DNA from: an uncultured Amaricoccus sp.
GTDB lineage: Bacteria; Pseudomonadota; Alphaproteobacteria; Rhodobacterales; Rhodobacteraceae
Assembly: GCF_937858865.1 (NCBI RefSeq)
Contig: NZ_CALLYO010000096.1
Coordinates: 1 to 10,716, forward strand
DNA length: 10,716 nt
Reading direction: 5' to 3'
Position numbers and translations under genes: made by a program. The stretch's first letter is position 1. The number at the start of each line of letters is the position of its first letter. The notes under the pieces are model-generated. The model was not told the DNA's origin and searched no databases. It worked only from the letters and a program-made list of their open reading frames with translations. This document shows, one piece after another, positions 1-6,396 of this stretch.

Positions 1-636
1 CAGCACGTCGATGAAGGAGCGGTCCCAGCGTCCTTCCTTCATCGCGGCGATGGTCAGCTCCTCCTTCTCGCGCTGGGCGGCGGCCCGGGCGATCAGCTCC
101 TCGGCCTCGTCGGGCGAGAAGGCGAGCAGGCCGTCCTGGTCGCCGACGACGATGTCGCCGGGGCGGACCGTCATGCCGCCGAGCGTGACCGGCACGTTGA
201 TCGCGCCCGGCCCGTCCTTGTACGGGCCGCGGTGGGTGTGGCCGGCGGCGTAGACCGGAAAGGTCCGCTCGCCGATCTCGGCGACGTCGCGGATCGCGCC
301 GTTCAGCACCATGCCGGCCATGCCGATCGAGGCGGCATGGAAGGTCAGGATCCCGCCGACGAGCGCGTTGGCGCAGTCGCCGTCGGCATCGACCACCATC
401 ACGTCGCCGGGGCGGCAGAGCTCGAAGGCGCGCAGGATCGCGAGGTTGTCGCCAGCACGCGTACGCACGGTCACCGCCGTGCCGGCGAGCGGCGCCGGCT
501 TGTGGTAGGGGCGCAGGCTGGCGAAGCCGCGGCTGCGGTGGAGCTGGTCGCTGATGAGGGCGACGCGCAGGCCGCGCAGCCGCTCCAGCAGCCCCGGGGC
601 GACGGAGGGGGCGCTCGGATGCTTCTCGATGGTCAT
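1..636 (-). CDS. RraA-family / HMG aldolase-like protein (3' end cut by window)
   Basis: The frame is open from an ATG at 636 down to base 1 with no stop, giving 212 visible residues; the C-terminus lies outside the window. The start is supported by a GAGGAGG Shine-Dalgarno just upstream (about 642-648). Family features are VVDADGD (about 81-87), a glycine-rich VGGIL segment, NGAIRD (112-117), THRGPYKDGPG (134-144) and RPGDIVVGDQDG (158-169), typical of RraA-like proteins. The fold includes 4-hydroxy-4-methyl-2-oxoglutarate/oxaloacetate aldolases and the RNase E inhibitor RraA, so the substrate cannot be named. The Arg-Asp of the aldolase D-x20-R-D motif is present (R116-D117), but the Asp position is Gly95. 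Expected location is cytoplasmic. It lies downstream of pip on the same strand, separated by 181 nt. The family call is firm, the reaction is not. Confidence 0.88.
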   Translation of the reverse strand, partial: MTIEKHPSAPSVAPGLLERLRGLRVALISDQLHRSRGFASLRPYHKPAPLAGTAVTVRTRAGDNLAILRAFELCRPGDVMVVDADGDCANALVGGILTFHAASIGMAGMVLNGAIRDVAEIGERTFPVYAAGHTHRGPYKDGPGAINVPVTLGGMTVRPGDIVVGDQDGLLAFSPDEAEELIARAAAQREKEELTIAAMKEGRWDRSFIDVL

Positions 637-646
637 GGGCGCCTCC

Positions 647-772
647 TCAGCGCCGGTTCGGCGACGACCGCGACCCCGGCATGCCGGGGAGGTAGAGCAC
701 CACGCCGCCATCGTCGTCCAGCCCCTTGCCGCCCGGGACCCACCAGCGCGCACGGTGGCCCCTCGGGGGCAT
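647..772 (-). CDS. Doubtful 41-aa ORF upstream of the RraA-like gene
   Basis: An ATG at 772 opens a 41-codon frame ending in TGA at 649-647, which overlaps the Shine-Dalgarno of the RraA-family gene. Nearly all codons end in G or C, like real genes here, and the peptide contains GGKGLDDDGGVVLYLPG. Against it, no ribosome binding site precedes the ATG, the length is within chance for this GC content, and a 16-bp palindrome inside the frame suggests a structural role for the DNA or RNA instead. No family is recognised. It is listed as a candidate leader peptide only. Confidence 0.15.
   Translation of the reverse strand: MPPRGHRARWWVPGGKGLDDDGGVVLYLPGMPGSRSSPNRR
674..689. repeat. 16-bp perfect palindrome CCCCGGCATGCCGGGG
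   Basis: The sequence is perfectly self-complementary and lies in the 181-nt spacer between the end of pip and the start of the RraA-family gene. There is no loop and no T tract on either side, so it does not look like a standard terminator. It could be a dimeric regulator's site upstream of the RraA-family gene, or chance. Confidence 0.35.
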
Positions 773-817
773 CGTGGAGCCGGCAGGACGGCGAACGACG
801 CCCGCGCCAGCCTCGCG

Positions 818-1792
818 TCAGCCGCGCAGGGCGTCCATGATCGCCACCAGCTCGGCGCTGATGCCGGGTTCTGAAAGGGCGTGGCCGGCATTCGTCACCA
901 TGCGCAGCGTCGAGCCGGGCCAGGCCTGGTGCAGCGCGTGCGCGGTGTGCGGCGGGCAGATCATGTCGTAGCGGCCCTGCACGATGTGGCCGGGGATGCG
1001 GCCGATGCGGGCCATGTTGCGCAGGATGTGGCCGTCGCCGTCGAGAAAGCCGCCGTTGATGAAATAATGGTTCTCCAGCCGGGCGAAGGCGAGCGAGTAG
1101 GCGCTCGACGGCTGGCCGCGCGCCTCGCCGGGATCGAGCACGGCGAGCGCGCTCTCCCAGCCGGCCCAGGCGCGGGCGAAGCGGATCTGCTCCGCCTGGT
1201 CCGCCCCGAAGAGCCGCCGGTGGTAGGCCCCGATCAGGTCGTGCCGCTCCGCCTCCGGGATCATCTGGGCGAAGCTCGTCCACGGCTCGGGCCAGAAGCC
1301 GCCGGCCCCGCCGCCGTAGAACCAGTCGAGCTCGGCCTTCGTCATGGTGAAGACCCCGCGCAGCACCAGCGCGCGCACCCGCTCGGGGTGGGTCTGGGCG
1401 TAGACCAGCGCGAGGCAGGCGCCCCAGGAGCCGCCGAAGACCACCCAGCGGTCGACCTTCAGCTCCTCGCGGATGCGCTCGATGTCGGCGACGAGATCCC
1501 AGGTGGTGTTGTTCTCGACGCAGGCATTGGGGCTCGAGCGGCCGCAGCCGCGCTGGTCGAAGAGGATCGCCCGGTAGTGGCCCGGATCGAAGAAGCGGCG
1601 CATCCCGGGCGAGCAGCCGCCGCCCGGGCCGCCGTGCAGCACCACGACTGGCGCGCCGTCCGGCCGGCCGCACTGTTCGACGTAGACCCGGTGCCCCCCG
1701 GGCATCTCCATCACCTGCTGGCGGAACGGCTCGAGCGGGGGGTAAAGTCCGCTTCGGGCGCCGGCGCCGCTGTGGCTCGGGTTTTCCTTCAT
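818..1792 (-). CDS. pip: Proline iminopeptidase (prolyl aminopeptidase, S33 alpha/beta hydrolase)
   Basis: The protein has 324 aa, the usual length for this family. It removes N-terminal proline from peptides and is normally cytoplasmic. Visible motifs are LYPPLEPF near the N-terminus (the family hallmark, which sets the start), the oxyanion loop HGGPGGG (53-59), FDQRGCGRS (78-86), the nucleophile elbow GGSWG with Ser122 (120-124), Asp276 in [10 protein letters not shown], and His304 in [10 protein letters not shown]. These form a complete Ser-Asp-His triad, so the enzyme should be active. The ATG at 1792 is preferred over an in-frame ATG at 1852, which would run into ubiG and add non-family residues; the Shine-Dalgarno is weak. 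The gene diverges from ubiG across 50 bp that must hold promoter signals for both. Confidence 0.95.
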   Translation of the reverse strand: MKENPSHSGAGARSGLYPPLEPFRQQVMEMPGGHRVYVEQCGRPDGAPVVVLHGGPGGGCSPGMRRFFDPGHYRAILFDQRGCGRSSPNACVENNTTWDLVADIERIREELKVDRWVVFGGSWGACLALVYAQTHPERVRALVLRGVFTMTKAELDWFYGGGAGGFWPEPWTSFAQMIPEAERHDLIGAYHRRLFGADQAEQIRFARAWAGWESALAVLDPGEARGQPSSAYSLAFARLENHYFINGGFLDGDGHILRNMARIGRIPGHIVQGRYDMICPPHTAHALHQAWPGSTLRMVTNAGHALSEPGISAELVAIMDALRG

Positions 1793-1842
1793 GGAGGCAC
1801 GATGTATCCCGACAAGCTCAGGAACCATCGCAGGTTGGCCGG

Positions 1843-2613
1843 ATGAGTGCAACGCAGAACGCCGGGAGCGGGGGCACCGTCGACCCCGCCGAGGTGGCCA
1901 AGTTCGAGGCGATGGCCGCCGAATGGTGGGACCCGGACGGCAAGTTCCGCCCGCTCCACATGATGAACCCCTGCCGGCTCGGCTATGTCGTCGAGCAGAT
2001 CGCCGCCGAGTTCGCCCGCGACCCCAAGGTAGCGCAGCCCTTCGCCGGCCTCCGGCTCCTCGACGTCGGCTGCGGCGGCGGGCTCCTCGCCGAGCCGATG
2101 GCGCGACTCGGCGCCGAGGTGGTGGGGGTGGACGCGGCGGCGCGCAACATCCCGGTCGCCGAGGTGCATGCCGCGCAGTCGGAGCTCGCGATCGACTATC
2201 GCCACGGCACGGCCGAGGCGCTGGCGGCGGGCGGCGAGCGGTTCGACGTGGTGCTCGCCATGGAGGTGATCGAGCATGTCGCCGACCCGCCGGCCTTCCT
2301 CGCTGCCTGCCGCGAGCTGCTGGTGCCGGGCGGGCTCCTCGTCTGCTCGACGATCAACCGCAACCCGAAGAGCTGGCTGATGGCGATCGTCGGCGCCGAG
2401 CACGTGCTGCGCTGGCTGCCGAAAGGCACGCACGACTGGCGCAAGTTCGTCACCCCGGACGAGCTGCTGGCGCTCTTCCGCGGCGCCGGCCTCGAGCCGG
2501 TCGACCGCAAGGGCTTCGTCTTCGACCCGCTCGACTGGAGCTGGCGGATCTCCGACCGCGACCTCTCGGTCAACTATGTCGCCGCGGCGGTGCGGCCGGG
2601 CGACAGCGGTTAA
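1843..2613 (+). CDS. ubiG: Ubiquinone biosynthesis O-methyltransferase UbiG
   Basis: The product is 256 aa. UbiG carries out both SAM-dependent O-methylations in ubiquinone synthesis, at a polyprenyl-hydroxyphenol intermediate and at demethylubiquinol, on the cytoplasmic face of the membrane. The UbiG signature [18 protein letters not shown] (26-43) precedes the Rossmann SAM motif [20 protein letters not shown] (72-90). The acidic residue after strand 2 is in VVGVDAA (93-99), and motif II is [13 protein letters not shown] (134-146). CSTINRN and the GTHDW...PDEL region follow, as in other UbiG proteins. The gene starts 50 bp from divergent pip. It ends in TAA inside an 8-bp palindrome (2608-2615) just before the CtrA-type site. 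Confidence 0.96.
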   Translation: MSATQNAGSGGTVDPAEVAKFEAMAAEWWDPDGKFRPLHMMNPCRLGYVVEQIAAEFARDPKVAQPFAGLRLLDVGCGGGLLAEPMARLGAEVVGVDAAARNIPVAEVHAAQSELAIDYRHGTAEALAAGGERFDVVLAMEVIEHVADPPAFLAACRELLVPGGLLVCSTINRNPKSWLMAIVGAEHVLRWLPKGTHDWRKFVTPDELLALFRGAGLEPVDRKGFVFDPLDWSWRISDRDLSVNYVAAAVRPGDSG

Positions 2614-2618
2614 CCGGG

Positions 2619-2633
2619 TTAAGGAGTCCTTAA
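2619..2633. promoter_or_regulatory. CtrA-type binding site TTAA-N7-TTAA containing GANTC
   Basis: The sequence TTAAGGAGTCCTTAA matches the alphaproteobacterial CtrA consensus TTAA-N7-TTAA exactly and is a 15-bp palindrome around one central base. A third TTAA lies at 2610-2613, and the spacer contains GAGTC (2624-2628), a CcrM-type GANTC methylation site. TTAA is very rare in this GC-rich window: apart from these I see it only near 3646. The site ends 46 bp before the transglycosylase ATG, a plausible distance for an activator or repressor site. Binding itself is inferred. Confidence 0.6.
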
Positions 2634-2649
2634 GCAAGCCTCTGGAGAG

Positions 2650-2665
2650 GCGGCGGTCCTGCCGC
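2650..2665 (+). other. Small stem-loop in the transglycosylase upstream region
   Basis: GCGGC (2650-2654) and GCCGC (2661-2665) can pair around a 6-nt loop between the CtrA-type site and the transglycosylase ATG. There is no T tract. It may fold in the mRNA leader or be chance, because short GC stems are common in this composition. Confidence 0.2.
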
Positions 2666-2679
2666 TAGTCTCGCGCCCC

Positions 2680-3612
2680 ATGACAGGGGGAAGGCGCATT
2701 CTCGCCATGCTGGTCGCGGGGCTCGTTGGTCTCGCGCCCGCGGCGCAGGCCGAGCCGGCCGGAGAGATCGAGCTCGCCGCGCTTGCGCCGCCGCCGCGGC
2801 CCGGGCCGGACGCCGGCCACTGCACCGCCGACGGCGTCTGCATCCGCGCGGCGAGCTACGTCGCCGACGTCTGCCATGTCATAGAGGCCGCCGCGCAGCG
2901 TAACCGCCTCGACCCGGGCTTCTTCGCCCGGCTGATCTGGAAGGAGAGCCTCTTCGACGCCGCCGCCGTCAGCCCGGCCGGTGCCCAGGGCATCGCCCAG
3001 TTCATGCCGGACACGGCCAAGCTCCGCGGGCTCGCCGATCCGTTCAACCCGGCCGAGGCGCTCGCCGCCTCGGCGCTCTATCTCGCCGATCTCGCGCGCG
3101 ACTTCGGCAACATCGGGCTCGCCGCCGTCGCCTACAACGGCGGCGAGGCGCGGGCGGCCGCCTTCGTCGAGGCGAAGGCCGTGCTGCCCTCCGAGACGCG
3201 CGCCTACGTCCAGGCGATCACCGGCTATTCCGCCGACGCCTGGCGCGACGCCCCGCCGGAGAAGGTCGACCTCGCGCTGCCGGGCGAGGCGGGCTTCCAG
3301 GCCGCCTGCGTCGCCCAGGCCGGCAAGCGCCGGCTGCGCGAGTTCCCCGCCGGCCCGCCGCTCAAGCCCTGGGCGGTCATCGTCGCCTCGAACCGCGACC
3401 GCGAGGCGGCCGAGCGGCAGGTCGGCCGGCTGCAGAACCGCCATGCCGAGGTGCTGCGCGGCGAGCCGGTCAGCTACACCCGCGCCCGCCGTCCCGGCAT
3501 GCCGGCGCGGCTCTACATGGCGCAGGTCGGCCGCGACAGCCGCGCCGATGCCGACGCCCTCTGCGCGCGGCTGAAGCGCAGCGGCGGCGACTGCATGGTG
3601 CTGCGGAACTGA
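2680..3612 (+). CDS. Secreted lytic transglycosylase with C-terminal SPOR-like domain
   Basis: The protein has 310 aa. A signal peptide covers about 1-24 (hydrophobic LAMLVAGLVGLAP, cleavage after AQA), so it acts in the periplasm. The SLT/goose-lysozyme-like domain (about 60-200) shows the catalytic Glu89 in IWKES, GAQGIAQFMP (101-110) and AYNGG (151-155), the three classic motifs. Such enzymes cleave the MurNAc-GlcNAc bond with 1,6-anhydro product formation. The last 80 residues (about 231-310, WAVIVASN ... LYMAQVGRDSRADADALCARLKRSGGDCMVLR) resemble a SPOR fold, known to bind denuded glycan at division sites. The ATG at 2680 is chosen because it directly precedes the signal peptide; its Shine-Dalgarno is weak. 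The CtrA-type site upstream suggests cell-cycle control. The exact family is not assigned. Confidence 0.9.
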   Translation: MTGGRRILAMLVAGLVGLAPAAQAEPAGEIELAALAPPPRPGPDAGHCTADGVCIRAASYVADVCHVIEAAAQRNRLDPGFFARLIWKESLFDAAAVSPAGAQGIAQFMPDTAKLRGLADPFNPAEALAASALYLADLARDFGNIGLAAVAYNGGEARAAAFVEAKAVLPSETRAYVQAITGYSADAWRDAPPEKVDLALPGEAGFQAACVAQAGKRRLREFPAGPPLKPWAVIVASNRDREAAERQVGRLQNRHAEVLRGEPVSYTRARRPGMPARLYMAQVGRDSRADADALCARLKRSGGDCMVLRN

Positions 3613-3670
3613 CCGCCCCGGCGCCCGCCTCGGTGAACGTCGGGTTAACGCCGCCGGCAAGCCACTGAAC

Positions 3671-3685
3671 GGGAACAGTTTTCCC
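3671..3685. terminator. Weak hairpin between convergent genes
   Basis: GGGAA (3671-3675) and TTCCC (3681-3685) flank a 5-nt loop in the 98-nt gap between the transglycosylase stop and the convergent cytochrome b561 stop. A run of four T overlaps the 3' arm, but no T tract follows. It may assist termination, but is weak. Confidence 0.25.
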
Positions 3686-3710
3686 CGCGTCTTGCACGCA
3701 CGACGCCCAG

Positions 3711-4187
3711 TCAGGTCATGCGCCGGATAAGCCCGGTCCGCCACCAGATCTGGTGGACGAGGACGGCGCCGACGTGGAGCAGCACGAGCCACATCAGCAG
3801 CATCCGCCCGAGGTCGTGCAGCCCGCCGAGAGGCCCCGACGGCAGGAACCAGGCGAGAAGTCCCGACACCGGCAGCGCGACGAGCAGGCCGTAGAAGGCC
3901 CAGTGGACCGCCACCGCTGCCCGCTGCGCCAGCGGCGGCTCGTCGGCCGGCGGCGGCGGGGCGCCGCGGGTCAGCCGCAGGCCGATGCGCCAGAGCATCA
4001 GCACGAGGATGGCGATGCCGGTGACGACATGGGCGCGGACCCCGCCGGTCACGGTGAACTCTCCGCTCCGCATCCCCATGCCGAACGCCCGCCCGATCTC
4101 GTCGAAGGCGAGATACTGCAGGCCGACGAGGAGGGCGATCGCCCAGTGCAGGGCCTTCTGGGCGCGGGAATAGCTGGCGGCGGACAT
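3711..4187 (-). CDS. Cytochrome b561-family membrane protein
   Basis: The 158-aa integral membrane protein has four predicted helices (about 12-30, 50-70, 93-115 and 127-147), the normal CybB-like length. Family features are YSRAQKALHW at the N-terminus with His14, His53 in the second helix (GVRAHVVTG), and His138 and His145 in LLHVGAVLVHQIWW. These are the four positions expected to hold two b haems; the protein ends in the typical LIRRM. Members move electrons between quinol and periplasmic or membrane acceptors. The ATG at 4187 is supported by AAAGGAG about 8 nt upstream; a longer frame upstream is rejected because it adds no family sequence. It is divergent from the efe operon across 199 bp. 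A functional link to iron import is only inference. Confidence 0.9.
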   Translation of the reverse strand: MSAASYSRAQKALHWAIALLVGLQYLAFDEIGRAFGMGMRSGEFTVTGGVRAHVVTGIAILVLMLWRIGLRLTRGAPPPPADEPPLAQRAAVAVHWAFYGLLVALPVSGLLAWFLPSGPLGGLHDLGRMLLMWLVLLHVGAVLVHQIWWRTGLIRRMT

Positions 4188-4308
4188 GGACGGGCTCCTT
4201 TCCGGGCATGGCAGGCCGGGGGAGGGGAGGATCCGGCCGCATGCTCCCTGAACGCAGCCGGCGCGTCGTTCCGTCGCGGCCTCCGCCGGCCGCTCACGAC
4301 TCGGAGCC

Positions 4309-4337
4309 TTGCGCGCCGGGCCGCCGCAGAGTAGGCA
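4309..4337 (+). promoter_or_regulatory. Candidate promoter of the efe operon
   Basis: TTGCGC (4309-4314) and TAGGCA (4332-4337) are separated by 17 nt in the 199-bp spacer between the divergent b561 and efeU genes. A start near 4344 would leave a leader of about 43 nt. The -10 match is poor. A small inverted repeat CGGTC/GACCG (4352-4356 and 4364-4368) lies in the leader. I see no clear Fur, Irr or RirA operator. Confidence 0.25.
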
Positions 4338-4386
4338 ATTCCCGAGCGGTTCGGTCAACTACCGACCGGGGAGGGGTCGGCCGGAA

Positions 4387-5220
4387 ATGCTGCCTGCATT
4401 TCTCATCATGCTCCGCGAGGGCCTCGAGGCCGCGCTGATCGTCGGGATCATCGCCGGCTACCTCGCGCGCACCGGCAGGCAGGCCTGGCTCCCCACCGTC
4501 TGGATCGGCGTCCTCCTCGCCGTCGCCCTCTCGCTCTTCGTCGGCGCGGCGGTGCTCGCCGTCGGCTCGCAGTTCCCGCAGAAGCTCCAGGAGCTCTTCG
4601 AGGCGATCATCGGCGCGCTCGCCGTCATCATCCTCATCTCGATGGTCTTCTGGATGCGCAAGGCGGCGCGCTCGATCAAGAAGACCGTCGAGCACGACAT
4701 CGACGTCGCGCTCGCCGACGCACACGGGCCGACCTGGGCCCTCATCGGCATGAGCTTCTTCGCCGTCGCCCGCGAGGGGCTCGAGTCGGTCTTCTTCCTC
4801 CTCGCCATCTTCCAGCAGAGCCCGGGGCCGGCGGCGCCGATCGGTGCGCTGCTCGGCATCGCGGCGGCGGTCGTGCTCGGCTACGGCATCTACCGCGGCG
4901 GGGTCCGGCTCGACCTCCGGCGCTTCTTCCTCTGGACCGGGATCTTCATCATCTTCGTCGCCGCCGGGCTCGCCGCCAGCGTGCTGCGCAGCCTGCACGA
5001 GGCCGGCATCTGGAACCACCTGCAGCAGCCGGTCTGGGACCTCAGCCGCACGCTGCCGGTCAGCTCCATCCTCGGCACGGTGCTGAGCGCGCTCTTCGGC
5101 TACCACGAGACGCCGGTGCTCGGCGAGGTGCTGGTCTGGGCGATCGTCCTCGGCGTCTCGCTCTTCTTCTTCCTCCGCCCGCAGCGCCCGGCGGCGGAGC
5201 CCGCCCGGCAGGAGGTCTGA
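4387..5220 (+). CDS. efeU: EfeU ferrous iron permease (FTR1 family)
   Basis: The inner-membrane permease has 277 aa and several long hydrophobic helices, consistent with the seven-helix FTR1 topology. Both REXLE iron motifs are present: REGLE at 10-14 in the first helix and REGLE at 129-133 (AREGLESVFF) in the fourth. These are the residues that carry iron through FTR1/EfeU channels. The ATG at 4387 is chosen because MLPAFLIMLREGLEAALI is the normal EfeU N-terminus; an in-frame ATG at 4309 would add a hydrophilic, non-conserved stretch. A GGGAGGGG stretch lies about 10 nt upstream. It is the first gene of a four-gene operon, and AGGAGGT at its end serves the next gene. Confidence 0.95.
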   Translation: MLPAFLIMLREGLEAALIVGIIAGYLARTGRQAWLPTVWIGVLLAVALSLFVGAAVLAVGSQFPQKLQELFEAIIGALAVIILISMVFWMRKAARSIKKTVEHDIDVALADAHGPTWALIGMSFFAVAREGLESVFFLLAIFQQSPGPAAPIGALLGIAAAVVLGYGIYRGGVRLDLRRFFLWTGIFIIFVAAGLAASVLRSLHEAGIWNHLQQPVWDLSRTLPVSSILGTVLSALFGYHETPVLGEVLVWAIVLGVSLFFFLRPQRPAAEPARQEV

Positions 5221-5224
5221 ACCC

Positions 5225-6394
5225 GTGGCGACACCCAAGCCGCTCTCGCGCCGCACCACCGCCCTCGCCCTCGCCGGCGCCGGCCTCCTCGCCGCCGCCG
5301 GCCTCGGCGCCTTCTGGTTCGCCGCCCGCACCAACCCCCCCGAGGTCGTCGAGGGCGAGATCGCGGTGACGGTGACCGACACCGTCTGCGAGCCGGCCGA
5401 GCTCACCGTGCCGGCCGGCAGGACCACCTTCCGCATCCACAACGCCTCCGACCGGCCGCTGGAATGGGAGATCCTCGACGGCGTCATGGTGGTGGCCGAG
5501 CGCGAGAACATCGCCCCCGGCCTCAACTCGACGCTCGCCGAGCGGCTGAAGCCCGGCGTCTACGACATCACCTGCGGCCTCCTCTCCAACCCGCGCGGCA
5601 AGCTCACCGTCCTCGCGACCGCCGAGTCCGAGGCGGCGAAGGCCGCCCCCGAGCTCCGCTACTTCATCGGCCCGCTCTCCGAGTACCGCGTCTACCTCAG
5701 CCGCCGCGCCTCCGAGCTCGTCGCCGCCACCGCCACCCTCTCCGAGAAGATCGCCGCCGGCGACCTCGAGGGGGCGCGCGCGGCCTGGGCGGCGGCCCGC
5801 CAGCCCTGGCGGCAGATGGCGCCGGTCTCCGCCCGGATCGGCGATCTCGCCAACAGCATGGACCCGCTCGCCGACTATCTCGCCGAGCGCGAGGAGGATC
5901 CGGCCTTCACCGGCTTCCACCGCATCGAGTACGGCCTCTGGGGGCAGAATTCGACCGAGGGCCTCGCGCCCGTCGCCGAGAAGCTCGCCGCCGACGCCGC
6001 GGCGCTCAAGGACCGGCTGAAGACCCTCGACGTCGCACCGGCCGACCTCGCCGGCAACGCCGCCGACCTCGCCTCCCGCGTCGCCGACCAGGCGACCGGC
6101 TCGCAGGCCCCCTACAGCCATCTCGACCTCGCCGAATTCTCCGCCGACCTCGACGGCATCTCGAAGTCGGCGCTCCTCGTCGACCCGCTGGTCAGGGAGG
6201 CCGACCCCGCCGCCTCCGAGGCGCTCGTCCAGGCCCTCGATGCCGCCCGCGCCACCCTCGACGGCTTCAAGGTCGAGGGCGCCATGCCCGCCTATGACCA
6301 GGTGGACGAGGCCGGCCGCCAGCGCCTGTCCGAAGCCTTCGCCGCCGTCGCCGCCGCCGCCGCCGCCTACAACCCCGCGATAGGGCTCGAATAG
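5225..6394 (+). CDS. efeO: EfeO: cupredoxin-M75 (imelysin-like) iron-binding protein, divergent M75
   Basis: The product has 389 aa, near the usual EfeO length. It starts with GTG, supported by AGGAGGT at 5210-5216, and lies 4 nt after efeU. Residues 11-33 form a hydrophobic signal or anchor preceded by SRR; no clear cleavage site is seen, so it may stay membrane-tethered on the periplasmic side. The cupredoxin-like domain (about 44-132) has Cys55 (VCEPAELTV), LEWEILDGVMVV (79-90), ERENIAPG and Cys117 (DITCGLLSNPRGKL). The M75 domain (about 145-386) has the HXXE motif H232-R-I-E235 in GFHRIEYGLW. EfeO passes iron to EfeU. Compared with the second M75 gene in this operon, the C-terminal half is divergent: only YSH of a conserved SGEEDRYSHTDLWDF block remains recognisable. 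Near the end is a six-Ala run from (GCC)6. Confidence 0.93.
   Translation: MATPKPLSRRTTALALAGAGLLAAAGLGAFWFAARTNPPEVVEGEIAVTVTDTVCEPAELTVPAGRTTFRIHNASDRPLEWEILDGVMVVAERENIAPGLNSTLAERLKPGVYDITCGLLSNPRGKLTVLATAESEAAKAAPELRYFIGPLSEYRVYLSRRASELVAATATLSEKIAAGDLEGARAAWAAARQPWRQMAPVSARIGDLANSMDPLADYLAEREEDPAFTGFHRIEYGLWGQNSTEGLAPVAEKLAADAAALKDRLKTLDVAPADLAGNAADLASRVADQATGSQAPYSHLDLAEFSADLDGISKSALLVDPLVREADPAASEALVQALDAARATLDGFKVEGAMPAYDQVDEAGRQRLSEAFAAVAAAAAAYNPAIGLE
5912..5995 (+). repeat. 84-nt block nearly repeated in the second M75 gene
   Basis: This stretch in efeO, encoding GFHRIEYGLW...NSTEGL...VAEKLAAD, aligns without gaps to 8070-8153 in the fourth operon gene. By eye, 75 of 84 bases match, while the flanking M75 sequence is much more divergent. 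It holds the HXXE metal motif, so selection, local gene conversion or both could explain it. Confidence 0.75.
6350..6367 (+). repeat. (GCC)6 trinucleotide repeat in efeO
   Basis: Six tandem GCC codons give an alanine run near the EfeO C-terminus. Such a repeat may vary in copy number by slippage, changing Ala count without shifting frame. Confidence 0.7.
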
Positions 6395-6396
6395 CC

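Noticed and set aside
3640..3652. Second CtrA site near GGGTTAACG
   Set aside because: Only one TTAA half-site is present; there is no partner at 7-bp spacing.
4188..4386. Fur-type iron box upstream of efeU
   Set aside because: No AT-rich GATAATGATAATC-like 19-mer or other recognised iron operator could be found by eye; the only symmetric element is a 5-bp CGGTC/GACCG repeat.
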